Shown here piece by piece: positions 28,112 to 36,439 of a DNA stretch of 64,000 bases (positions are counted from its first letter, which is position 1; each line of letters begins with the position of its first letter). Both the position numbers and the translations under genes were made by a program. Under the pieces are notes generated by a model. That model was not told the origin of the DNA and made no database searches. It saw nothing but the letters and a program-made list of their open reading frames with translations. Origin of the DNA: an uncultured Clostridium sp. (GTDB lineage Bacteria > Bacillota > Clostridia > Lachnospirales > Lachnospiraceae); NCBI GenBank assembly GCA_945915475.1, contig CAMEFI010000008.1:29270-93269 (forward strand), given 5' to 3'.

Positions 28112-31100
28112 ATGGAACAAAGAATTGATGAAGCTACAAAACGGGAAACCGGTCTTTACCATTCTGAGTTTGAGCATGACAATTGTGGTATTGGTGCAGT
28201 TGTGAATATCAAGGGCAAGAAGAGTCATGCAACCGTCAATAATGCTTTGACCATTGTTGAAAAGCTGGAGCACAGAGCCGGAAAAGATGCAGAGGGAAAG
28301 ACTGGAGATGGTGTGGGTATCCTTTTACAGATTTCACACAAATTCTTCAGCAAGGCAGTTGCGTCATTAGGCGTTGACCTTGGAGATGAGAGAGACTACG
28401 GTATTGGTATGTTTTTCTTTCCACAGGATGAATTAAAACGGAACCAGGCAAAGAAGATGTTTGAGGTTATTGTGGAAAAAGAGGGAATGGAGTTCCTTTG
28501 CTGGAGAGAAGTTCCTACAAAGCCGGAAATCTTAGGTAAAAAGGCTGTAGATGTCATGCCGTGTATCATGCAGGCATTTGTAAAACGTCCGGAAGATGTT
28601 GAGAAGGGTCTTGATTTTGACCGGAAATTATATATTGTAAGAAGAGTATTCGAGCAGTCTAATGATGATTCCTATGTGGTTTCTTTATCTTCGAGAACAA
28701 TTGTATACAAAGGAATGTTCTTAGTACATGAGCTTCGTCTTTTCTTCGCAGATCTGCATGACGAGGATTATGAATCTGCCATTGCATTGGTACATTCCCG
28801 TTTCTCTACGAATACAACACCAAGCTGGTTGCGTGCCCATCCGTATCGTTATCTCGTACATAACGGCGAGATTAACACAATCCGTGGTAATGCGGATAAA
28901 ATGCATGCAAGAGAGGAATCCATGGAGTCAGAGCATTTCAGAGGTGAGATGCATAAGCTGACACCGGTTGTAGATCCGGATGGTTCCGATTCGGCAAGAT
29001 TGGATAATACATTAGAGTTTTTGATGATGAGTGGCATGCCACTTCCACTGGCAGTTATGATTACAATCCCGGAACCATGGGAGAATAACCGGTATATGTC
29101 ACAGAAGAAGAAAGATTTCTATCAGTATTATGCCACAATGATGGAGCCATGGGATGGCCCGGCTTCAATCCTGTTCACAGATGGAGATATCATGGGGGCG
29201 GTACTTGACCGAAATGGTCTTCGTCCATCCCGCTACATGATTACGGATGATGATAACTTAATTCTTTCTTCTGAGGTTGGGGTGTTAGATATTGACCCAA
29301 GTCATATTGTAATGAAAGAAAGACTGCATCCCGGTAAGATGCTCTTAGTAGATACCATTCAGGGGAAAGTGATATCCGATGAGGAATTAAAAGAGCAATA
29401 TGCCGGTGCACAGCCTTATGGTGAATGGTTAGATTCCAATCTTGTGTATCTTAAGGATTTGAAGATTCCCAATAAGAAGGTAGAAGAACATACAAAGGAA
29501 GAGCGTGCAAAGTTACAGCGTGCATTTGGTTATACCTATGAAGATATGAATACCATTCTTCCAATGGCACAGAATGGTACGGAAGCGATTCAGGCAATGG
29601 GAACAGATACCCCGCTTGCAGTTCTTTCGGATAAGAAACAGCCGTTGTTTAACTACTTTAAGCAGTTGTTTGCACAGGTTACAAACCCACCGATTGATGC
29701 GATCCGTGAGGAGGTTGTTACTTCTACTTCTGTATATCTCGGAGCAGGAGGCAACTTGTTAGAAGAAAAGCCGGAGAACTGCCGGATGCTTAAGATTATG
29801 GATCCGATTCTTACCAATCTTGACCTTCTGAAGATTCGGAACATGAATGTAGAGGGACTCAAAGTGGGTGAGGTTCCTATTACCTATTATAAGAATACAT
29901 CCTTAGAAAAAGCAATTGACCGTCTTTTTGTAGAGGCGGATCGTCTGTACCGGGATGGTGTGAATATATTGATTTTGACAGACCGTGGTGTGGATGAGAA
30001 TCACGTGGCAATTCCATCCTTGTTAGCAGTATCTGCAATGTCCCAGCATTTGGTACGGACGAAGAAGAAGACATCTGTTGCCCTGATTCTCGAAAGTGCA
30101 GAACCAAGATGTGTTCATCATTTTGCCACGTTGTTAGGTTATGGTGCTTCGGCTATTAATCCATATCTTGCACAGGAATCTATTCATGAACTGATTGAGA
30201 CAAACCGTCTGGACAAGGATTATTATGCAGCAGTTAATGATTATAATTCTGCCATCATTCACGGTATTGTTAAGATTGCATCTAAGATGGGTATTTCTAC
30301 GATTCAGTCATACCAGAGTTCTCAGATCTTTGAAGCGATTGGTATTAATAAGTCAGTGGTAGACCGCTATTTTACGAATACGGTAAGCCGTGTAGAGGGT
30401 ATTGATATTAATGATATTGAGAAACAGGTTGATGAGCTGCATTCGGCTGCATTTGATCCATTAGGACTTGACATGAATCTGGAATTGGAGTCAAGCGGAA
30501 GTCATAAATACCGCAGTGGCAAGGAAGAACATCTGTATAATCCACAGACGATTCATCTGTTACAGCAGGCAACTAAAGTGGGCGATTACAATATGTTTAA
30601 ACAGTACTCTAAGATGATCAATGAGGAAATGGATGCGGTCAACTTAAGAGGTCTGATGGAGTTCAACTATCCGGAAAAAGGAATTCCGATTGAGGAAGTG
30701 GAACCGGCTGATTCCATTGTAAAGCGTTTCAAGACAGGGGCTATGTCCTATGGTTCCATTTCACAGGAAGCACATGAGACACTGGCAATTGCCATGAATA
30801 TGCTTGGAGGTAAGTCAAATTCCGGTGAAGGTGGAGAAGACTTAGAGCGTCTTACAGTTGGGGCCGACGGCAAGAATCGTTGTTCTGCCATCAAGCAGGT
30901 TGCATCCGGACGTTTTGGAGTTACTTCAAAGTATTTAACAAGTGCAAAAGAGATTCAGATTAAGATGGCACAGGGAGCAAAACCTGGTGAGGGTGGACAT
31001 TTACCGGGCGGAAAGGTATATCCGTGGATTGCCAAGACCCGTCATTCAACACCTGGTGTAGGTCTGATTTCACCGCCACCTCATCATGATATCTATTCCA

Positions 31101-32656
31101 TTGAGGATTTGGCACAGTTAATATATGATTGTAAAAATGCAAACACAGACGCAAGAATTTCTGTCAAGCTGGTATCAGAAGCAGGTATTGGTACCGTTGC
31201 TGCCGGTGTTGCAAAGGCTGGTGCCCAGGTTATTCTGGTATCCGGTTATGATGGTGGTACCGGTGCTGCACCTGGTAACTCTATCTACAACGCAGGTCTT
31301 CCTTGGGAACTTGGACTTGCTGAGACACATCAGACACTGATTATGAATGATCTTCGTAACAAGGTTATATTAGAGACAGATGGTAAATTGATGACCGGAC
31401 GTGATGTTGCGATTGCAGCAATGCTTGGTGCGGAGGAATTTGGATTTGCTACAGCTCCATTGGTAACAATGGGATGTGTCATGATGCGTGTATGTAATCT
31501 GGATACCTGTCCGGTGGGTATTGCAACCCAGAATCCGGAACTTAGAAAGCGTTTCAAAGGTAAACCGGAATATGTAGTGAACTTCATGGTATTTATCGCA
31601 GAAGAGCTTAGAGAGTATATGGCACGCCTTGGTGTGCGTACGGTAGATGAGTTAGTAGGACGTACGGATCTGTTAAAAGCCGGTCCGGAAGCAGCTGAGA
31701 AGAAAGTAGATCTGTCTGCGATTCTGAATAACCCATATGTGGATAGTCCACAGAACAAGATTGCATACGATAAGAAGAATGTGTATGATTTCGAACTTGA
31801 AAATACAGTTGATGAGAAGATCTTACTCAAGACATTTAAGGATGCTCTTGCAAAGGGACAAAAGAAGAGCGTGGAGATTGATGTCAAGAATACAGACCGT
31901 TCTGTTGGTACGATATTTGGGTCTGAGATTACAAAGAAATATTACAATACTCTCGAAGAAGATACCTTTACGGTAAAATGTAATGGTTCCGGTGGACAGA
32001 GCTTTGGTGCATTTATTCCGAAGGGACTTACCTTGGAATTGGTGGGAGACAGCAATGACTACTTCGGAAAGGGACTTTCCGGTGGTAAATTGATCGTATA
32101 TCCGCCAAAGACAATTCCGTATAAGGCAGAGGATAACATTATTATCGGTAATGTTGCACTGTATGGAGCAACATCCGGCAAGGCATATATTAACGGAGTT
32201 GCAGGAGAACGATTTGCGGTTCGTAATTCCGGTGCTACGGCTGTTTGTGAGGGTGTTGGTGATCATGGATGTGAGTATATGACTGGTGGTCGTGTTGTTA
32301 TTCTTGGAAATACCGGTAAGAACTTTGCTGCCGGTATGAGTGGTGGTATTGCTTATGTTCTGGATATGAACAGTGACCTGTATATGAAGCTTAACAAGGA
32401 AATGGTTTCCATTGAGCAGGTATCTGACAAGTATGATGTTTTAGAGTTGAAGGAAATCATTAAAGAACATGTTGCGTATACCAATTCCGAAAGAGGAAAG
32501 GAGATTCTTGATAATTTTGGAGAGTATCTTCCAAAATTCAAGAAGATCATACCTCATGATTATAAGAAGATGATGAACATGATTGTGCAGATGGAGGAGA
32601 AGGGACTTTCTTCCGAACAGGCACAGATTGAAGCGTTTTATGCAACAAAACATTAG
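28112..32656 (+). CDS. gltB: Glutamate synthase large (alpha) subunit
   Basis: The 1514-residue large subunit of glutamate synthase, which makes two glutamates from glutamine and 2-oxoglutarate. The class-II amidotransferase nucleophile is Cys25 in HDNCGIGAVV; the short leader before it is normally removed. The central and FMN domains follow, with KPGEGGHLPGGKV. The 3Fe-4S cysteines sit in GCVMMRVCNLDTCPVG, and the C-terminal GXGXG beta-helix (SGGKLIVYPPK, GATSGKAYINGVAGERF) is complete. A GTG at 28109 is possible, but the ATG at 28112 is better placed after AGGAGA. It is followed 15 bases later by the small subunit. Confidence 0.97.
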   Translation: MEQRIDEATKRETGLYHSEFEHDNCGIGAVVNIKGKKSHATVNNALTIVEKLEHRAGKDAEGKTGDGVGILLQISHKFFSKAVASLGVDLGDERDYGIGMFFFPQDELKRNQAKKMFEVIVEKEGMEFLCWREVPTKPEILGKKAVDVMPCIMQAFVKRPEDVEKGLDFDRKLYIVRRVFEQSNDDSYVVSLSSRTIVYKGMFLVHELRLFFADLHDEDYESAIALVHSRFSTNTTPSWLRAHPYRYLVHNGEINTIRGNADKMHAREESMESEHFRGEMHKLTPVVDPDGSDSARLDNTLEFLMMSGMPLPLAVMITIPEPWENNRYMSQKKKDFYQYYATMMEPWDGPASILFTDGDIMGAVLDRNGLRPSRYMITDDDNLILSSEVGVLDIDPSHIVMKERLHPGKMLLVDTIQGKVISDEELKEQYAGAQPYGEWLDSNLVYLKDLKIPNKKVEEHTKEERAKLQRAFGYTYEDMNTILPMAQNGTEAIQAMGTDTPLAVLSDKKQPLFNYFKQLFAQVTNPPIDAIREEVVTSTSVYLGAGGNLLEEKPENCRMLKIMDPILTNLDLLKIRNMNVEGLKVGEVPITYYKNTSLEKAIDRLFVEADRLYRDGVNILILTDRGVDENHVAIPSLLAVSAMSQHLVRTKKKTSVALILESAEPRCVHHFATLLGYGASAINPYLAQESIHELIETNRLDKDYYAAVNDYNSAIIHGIVKIASKMGISTIQSYQSSQIFEAIGINKSVVDRYFTNTVSRVEGIDINDIEKQVDELHSAAFDPLGLDMNLELESSGSHKYRSGKEEHLYNPQTIHLLQQATKVGDYNMFKQYSKMINEEMDAVNLRGLMEFNYPEKGIPIEEVEPADSIVKRFKTGAMSYGSISQEAHETLAIAMNMLGGKSNSGEGGEDLERLTVGADGKNRCSAIKQVASGRFGVTSKYLTSAKEIQIKMAQGAKPGEGGHLPGGKVYPWIAKTRHSTPGVGLISPPPHHDIYSIEDLAQLIYDCKNANTDARISVKLVSEAGIGTVAAGVAKAGAQVILVSGYDGGTGAAPGNSIYNAGLPWELGLAETHQTLIMNDLRNKVILETDGKLMTGRDVAIAAMLGAEEFGFATAPLVTMGCVMMRVCNLDTCPVGIATQNPELRKRFKGKPEYVVNFMVFIAEELREYMARLGVRTVDELVGRTDLLKAGPEAAEKKVDLSAILNNPYVDSPQNKIAYDKKNVYDFELENTVDEKILLKTFKDALAKGQKKSVEIDVKNTDRSVGTIFGSEITKKYYNTLEEDTFTVKCNGSGGQSFGAFIPKGLTLELVGDSNDYFGKGLSGGKLIVYPPKTIPYKAEDNIIIGNVALYGATSGKAYINGVAGERFAVRNSGATAVCEGVGDHGCEYMTGGRVVILGNTGKNFAAGMSGGIAYVLDMNSDLYMKLNKEMVSIEQVSDKYDVLELKEIIKEHVAYTNSERGKEILDNFGEYLPKFKKIIPHDYKKMMNMIVQMEEKGLSSEQAQIEAFYATKH

Positions 32657-32671
32657 AAAGGAGCTCAGAGC

Positions 32672-34231
32672 ATGGGAAAGAAAACAGGCTTTTTGGAATA
32701 TGAGAGAGAGACAAGCAAAGAAATCGATCCGAAAGAGCGTATCAAGAACTTTAATGAGTTTCATGTACCACTTTCAAGTGAAAAACAACGTAAGCAGGCA
32801 GCCCGTTGTATGGAGTGCGGAGTTCCATTTTGTCAGTCCGGAATGATGATTGGAGGTATGGCAAGCGGATGTCCCCTTAACAACCTGATTCCGGAATGGA
32901 ACGACTGTGTATATCATGGAAACTGGGAAGAAGCATATGCGCGTTTGAAAAAAACAAATAATTTTCCGGAATTTACATCAAGGGTATGTCCTTCTCCGTG
33001 TGAAGCAGCATGTACCTGTAATCTGAATGGATTACCGGTATCGAATAAGGAAAATGAGAGAAGCATTATTGAGTCGGCTTATAAGAACGGGCTGGCTGCC
33101 CCTTCTGTGCCAAGTGTGCGTACCGGCAAGAAGATTGCAGTCATTGGCTCCGGACCTTCCGGACTTGCAGCTGCTGACCAGTTGAATAAAAGAGGACATT
33201 CCGTTACCGTATTTGAGAAGAGTGACCGGGTAGGCGGGCTTTTGATGTATGGTATTCCGAATATGAAATTAGAAAAACAGATTATTGACCGTAAGATTGA
33301 AGTGATGAAAGCGGAAGGCGTGGAATTTGTTACCAATGCCAATGTGGGAGCTACAAAAGCAGCAATGGCACCGATGGTTGCTAAGGATGATGCAATGGGT
33401 GAATATCTGACAAATCCGGATGAGAAGATTGTAAAAGCAGATAGCATTCTGAAGGAATATGACAGCGTGATCCTTGCCTGCGGCGCATCCAATCCACGGA
33501 ATATTAAGGCAAAAGGCAGAGAAGCAAAAGGAATCTACTATGCAGTTGACTTTTTGAAGACAACAACGAAAAGTCTCCTGAATTCGGATTTCAAGGATAA
33601 GAAATTTGTCAGTGCAAAGGGTAAGAATGTACTTGTCATTGGTGGTGGTGATACCGGTAATGATTGTGTTGGTACATCCATCCGTCAGGGCTGCAAGAGT
33701 ATCGTACAGCTTGAAATGATGCCAAAACCTCCTGTATGCAGGGCAGAGAGTAATCCATGGCCGGAATGGCCGAAGATCCTTAAGACGGACTATGGCCAGG
33801 AAGAAGCCATTGCAGTATTTGGACAGGATCCGCGGATCTATGAGACCACAGTTAAAGAATTCATTAAAGACAAGGATGGCAATGTGGTAAAGGCAAAATG
33901 TGTCAAACTTGACTGGAAGAAAGATCCGAAGACGGGACGCATGAATATGTCTGAGATCGAAGGCAGTGAGTATGAGGTGCCTTGCGATATCGTGCTGATT
34001 GCAGCGGGCTTCTTAGGTTCCCAGGAATATGTTGCCAAAGCATTTGGCGTGGAGCTGAATGAGAGAACCAATGTGAAGACAGAAGCCGGATGTTACGAAA
34101 CCAATGTGCCGAAGGTGTTTGTTGCAGGGGATATGCACAGAGGCCAGTCTCTGGTGGTATGGGCAATCCGGGAAGGCCGGGAGGTTGCCAGAGCAGTGGA
34201 TACCGCACTGATGGGATATTCGAATCTGTAA
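32672..34231 (+). CDS. gltD: Glutamate synthase small (beta) subunit
   Basis: The 519-residue partner of GltB that passes electrons from NAD(P)H through FAD and two 4Fe-4S clusters. Cluster ligands are in RCMECGVPFCQSG and VCPSPCEAACTCNL. The FAD site is VIGSGPSGLAAADQL and the NAD(P)H site VIGGGDTGNDCVGT. It is slightly longer than usual, with an extra stretch around residues 295-325. GGAGC precedes the start. The last third is mirrored by a degenerate copy at 36014-36204, so this locus has been a recombination site. Confidence 0.96.
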   Translation: MGKKTGFLEYERETSKEIDPKERIKNFNEFHVPLSSEKQRKQAARCMECGVPFCQSGMMIGGMASGCPLNNLIPEWNDCVYHGNWEEAYARLKKTNNFPEFTSRVCPSPCEAACTCNLNGLPVSNKENERSIIESAYKNGLAAPSVPSVRTGKKIAVIGSGPSGLAAADQLNKRGHSVTVFEKSDRVGGLLMYGIPNMKLEKQIIDRKIEVMKAEGVEFVTNANVGATKAAMAPMVAKDDAMGEYLTNPDEKIVKADSILKEYDSVILACGASNPRNIKAKGREAKGIYYAVDFLKTTTKSLLNSDFKDKKFVSAKGKNVLVIGGGDTGNDCVGTSIRQGCKSIVQLEMMPKPPVCRAESNPWPEWPKILKTDYGQEEAIAVFGQDPRIYETTVKEFIKDKDGNVVKAKCVKLDWKKDPKTGRMNMSEIEGSEYEVPCDIVLIAAGFLGSQEYVAKAFGVELNERTNVKTEAGCYETNVPKVFVAGDMHRGQSLVVWAIREGREVARAVDTALMGYSNL

Positions 34232-34266
34232 GAATACGGCAATACAATATTTAATTTGAATGTTAT

Positions 34267-34309
34267 GAAAAACAGTTGTCATGTGTATACCTGTGACAAC
34301 TGTTTTTTT
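34267..34309 (+). terminator. Terminator of gltBD
   Basis: AAAAACAGTTGTCA pairs with TGACAACTGTTTTT around a 12-base loop, and the T-run is seven long. It lies 36 bases after the gltD stop and marks the left border of the inserted cassette. Confidence 0.92.
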
Positions 34310-34352
34310 CTTGCATTAAAAAATGACAACAAAATAATAATAAAAAGACAAG

Positions 34353-34380
34353 TGTTTTTTTAGAAAGAATATGTTATACT
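34353..34380 (+). promoter_or_regulatory. Extended -10 promoter of the three-gene cassette
   Basis: TGTTATACT at 34372-34380 is an extended -10 (TG-n-TATACT). The -35 is only a T-rich TGTTTT about 16 bases upstream. It lies about 105 bases before the first gene; I see no other signal in this leader. Confidence 0.5.
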
Positions 34381-34485
34381 AAATGCAATAGGATTATTGA
34401 AAAGAATGTTGAAGCTAAGTAGACAAAGGTTAGTGACCATGATAAAATTAATTGCAGTATATTTGTGTGATTATTAGAGAAAGAT

Positions 34486-34989
34486 ATGGAAGAACAATCA
34501 AAAGAAAAAGAAGAGTTAATTGATAATAGAATAAAAAGGATATTTCCTGATTATTTTAGTAAATATAATGTGCCACCTAAAGAAGCAAGAGAAGAGAGTC
34601 TTGAGGTATATCGGGCTTGTCGGACGAATAAATTGGAAAGAGCTTCTTTTTTGCCAACTTATGAAGAACATGGATTTCAATTTATACAGGAAGATGAGAA
34701 GAATGACCCAAGTACATTTTCTTTATCTGTCTATGAGAAACCGAGGGATGTAAAAAGATTTGCTATTGTGAATTCAAGTATTCGACCGCCGTACAAAATT
34801 GTAAAGGGAGAGACTAACCCTATTTATGGAAAAATACTTAGAACGAAGGAGTACAAACCAGAACGGAAGAAATCTTCCCATATTGATTGGTGGTTATATG
34901 TTGATGCTGAACCATACAAAGATTTTGAATTAATTGATGATTTTGAAAAATATTTGAAAGAAAGAAAAAGGGGTGAGTCACATGAGTAA
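34486..34989 (+). CDS. Uncharacterised 167-residue protein, first gene of the SecB-like cassette
   Basis: I do not recognise the family. The product is soluble and very charged, with no signal peptide or membrane helix. A helical N-terminus (about 1-50, with NRIKRIFPDYFSKY) leads into a mixed region with FQFIQEDEKNDPSTFSLSVYE and an aromatic C-terminal block (SHIDWWLYVDAEPYKDFEL), then a basic tail. The ribosome site is weak (AGAGAAAG). The last eight bases overlap the next gene, so the two are translated together. Position before two partners including a SecB-like protein suggests it could be the client or effector of the module; this is inference. Confidence 0.7.
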   Translation: MEEQSKEKEELIDNRIKRIFPDYFSKYNVPPKEAREESLEVYRACRTNKLERASFLPTYEEHGFQFIQEDEKNDPSTFSLSVYEKPRDVKRFAIVNSSIRPPYKIVKGETNPIYGKILRTKEYKPERKKSSHIDWWLYVDAEPYKDFELIDDFEKYLKERKRGESHE

Positions 34990-35590
34990 GTTTTTTTCTT
35001 TTACGGAGACAGGGGATTTGAATATAGAAAAAGTATTTTTAGATATGGGAGAACCTATACTATTTGTCTGTAAAGGACCAAAAGGAAAGAGATACCTTGT
35101 TGTCTGTTGTCAGTCAAATGTTCAAGGTAAGAAGTGGCTGTTGGCTGAAACAAATATTGAAACAATCGTTCGGATGTTGGAAGACAAAATTACAATACGA
35201 GAGGCTTTTTTAATAGTCCACGGAGAAAAATATACAATTATTCAAAATGTAGCAACAGAGCCGCAGATTATTTTACATGACCCATCGGATTGGGACGAGG
35301 AAAATAGCATTTATTTACCAGATGCGGGGCAATATATGGAAGCAGAGCCGGGTGAATTTGATGAGGAAATAAACTGGTATGGTAATTTGCTTAGAATGAT
35401 GTGGTATGCACAAACAATATATAAGTCTCCACCGGAAAAGAGGAGTTTCGAAATTAATATGGTTATACAATCTGATCATTCATTAAATAATAACAATTAT
35501 AATATAATGAATGTTAAATCAATTAAATGTACTCCGCACAAAGACAATATAAATATAATAGATGATAGATTGGGACCATATGCAGCATAG
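34982..35590 (+). CDS. Uncharacterised 202-residue protein (possibly DUF6575-like)
   Basis: A soluble acidic protein without signal peptide. The N-terminal 110 residues read like an alpha/beta domain (PILFVCKGPKGKRYLVVCCQSNVQGKKWLLAETN, given here only as its landmark segment near residues 25-55). The middle contains an acidic stretch with DPSDWDEENSIYLPDAG, and the tail is Asn-rich. It faintly recalls clostridial DUF6575 proteins, but I cannot confirm that. ATG at 34982 is preferred to the GTG at 34973 because AGGGG lies at a suitable distance. It overlaps the upstream stop by eight bases and is followed 10 bases later by the SecB-like gene. Confidence 0.68.
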   Translation: MSKFFSFTETGDLNIEKVFLDMGEPILFVCKGPKGKRYLVVCCQSNVQGKKWLLAETNIETIVRMLEDKITIREAFLIVHGEKYTIIQNVATEPQIILHDPSDWDEENSIYLPDAGQYMEAEPGEFDEEINWYGNLLRMMWYAQTIYKSPPEKRSFEINMVIQSDHSLNNNNYNIMNVKSIKCTPHKDNINIIDDRLGPYAA

Positions 35591-35600
35591 GAGATAAGAG

Positions 35601-36002
35601 ATGATAAATGATAACAAATTAAGTGCTCTGGTATTAGAACATACAGTGTTTGATTGTATTGAATTTCATAGAGAAGGTTTTCAAAATGAGAATGATGTGC
35701 AATTTAATCTCGAAATATTAATAGGTCAGATAGAAAATACAAATGCGTATAAAGTAACATTGATTTTGGATGGAACAAAAAAAGAAGAATATAAACTCAA
35801 GATTGCTTTATCGGGATTCTTTTCTATTAATGAGCAACAATTACCAGAGGATATAAGTGTCGATATGTTAATTAAAAACAATGCGGTTGCAATTCTAATG
35901 CCATATTTACGGGCAGAAGTATCCTTGTTAACATCGCAACCGGAAGTGGATTGTGTTGTTATGCCTGTTTTTAATGTGAATGCAATGATGAATGAGCAAT
36001 GA
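35601..36002 (+). CDS. SecB-like chaperone family protein
   Basis: A 133-residue protein with the shape of SecB: an N-terminal beta-sheet region (DVQFNLEILIGQIENTNAYKV), an alternating strand region, then a C-terminal signature NNAVAILMPYLRAEVSLLTSQP followed by a short VMPVFNVNAMM. That matches the conserved SecB segment of the type AILFPYxRxxVSxLTxxxxxPPLxLPPxNF. Firmicutes generally lack the secretory SecB, and SecB-like proteins in them are often solitary or belong to toxin-antitoxin-chaperone units. AGGAG precedes the start. It is likely a chaperone for one of the two upstream products. Assignment is by motif, not search. Confidence 0.7.
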   Translation: MINDNKLSALVLEHTVFDCIEFHREGFQNENDVQFNLEILIGQIENTNAYKVTLILDGTKKEEYKLKIALSGFFSINEQQLPEDISVDMLIKNNAVAILMPYLRAEVSLLTSQPEVDCVVMPVFNVNAMMNEQ

Positions 36003-36013
36003 TATAAGAAAGG

Positions 36014-36204
36014 GTTGCTGTTTGAAAATGATCCGAGAATCTATGAGATAACCGTAAAAGAATTCGTTACGGACAAAGACGGCAATGTTGTAAAAGCAAA
36101 ATTTATCAAGCTTGACTGGGAAAAAGATCCGAAGACAGGTCGGATGAATATGTTCGAGATCGAAGGCAGTGGATACCGCACTGATGGGATATTCGAATTT
36201 GTAA
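36014..36204 (+). pseudogene. gltD: Degenerate copy of the gltD 3' end, with internal deletion
   Basis: The translation from DPRIYEITVKEF to MNMFEIEGS matches GltD residues just before its C-terminal third at 40 of 47 positions by my hand alignment. It then jumps to the last bases of gltD (GGATACCGCACTGATGGGATATTCGAA, ending at TAA). The junction uses the six-base repeat GCAGTG, present in gltD at 33963 and 34193, so 230 bases are missing and the frame is shifted. Silent-site differences from the intact gltD are many, so it is not a fresh duplicate. A strong hairpin follows at 36244. Confidence 0.88.
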
Positions 36205-36243
36205 GAACCTTTTATTGTTGAAAATGTAATAATAATTAATATG

Positions 36244-36287
36244 GAAAGCTATGCTATAGAATGGATTCTGTAGTGTAGCTTTCTTTT
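36244..36287 (+). terminator. Terminator after the gltD remnant
   Basis: A 19-base stem with a two-base loop (GAAAGCTATGCTATAGAAT against ATTCTGTAGTGTAGCTTTC, with G-T wobbles), followed by TTTT. It ends the cassette, and may be the original terminator of the donor gltD. The next 150 bases hold only a weak promoter. Confidence 0.8.
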
Positions 36288-36342
36288 CGGTTGTGAATCA
36301 TTGAATGATATAGGTTCTTAAGAAAAATTCATATGTTTTTCC

Positions 36343-36371
36343 TTTTAGAATGTTAGGATGTGTGGTAAAAT
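36343..36371 (+). promoter_or_regulatory. Weak candidate promoter of the third polysaccharide locus
   Basis: TAAAAT at 36366-36371 with a poor TTTTAG 17 bases upstream, about 70 bases before the start at 36440. No better match is visible in 36288-36439. Confidence 0.35.
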
Positions 36372-36439
36372 ATAAAAAGTGTAGTTAGACACAAATATAT
36401 AATATTGTGAAATAGATATGCGGAGAAGGTAAAACTAAG

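Noticed and set aside
34439..34477. Twelve-codon leader peptide before the cassette
   Set aside because: A short ATG frame exists, but with no ribosome site, no run of regulatory codons and no attenuator hairpin.
36014..36221. A 68-residue gene after the SecB-like gene
   Set aside because: It is the frameshifted remnant of gltD; the last 18 residues come from a reading frame not used in the intact gene.
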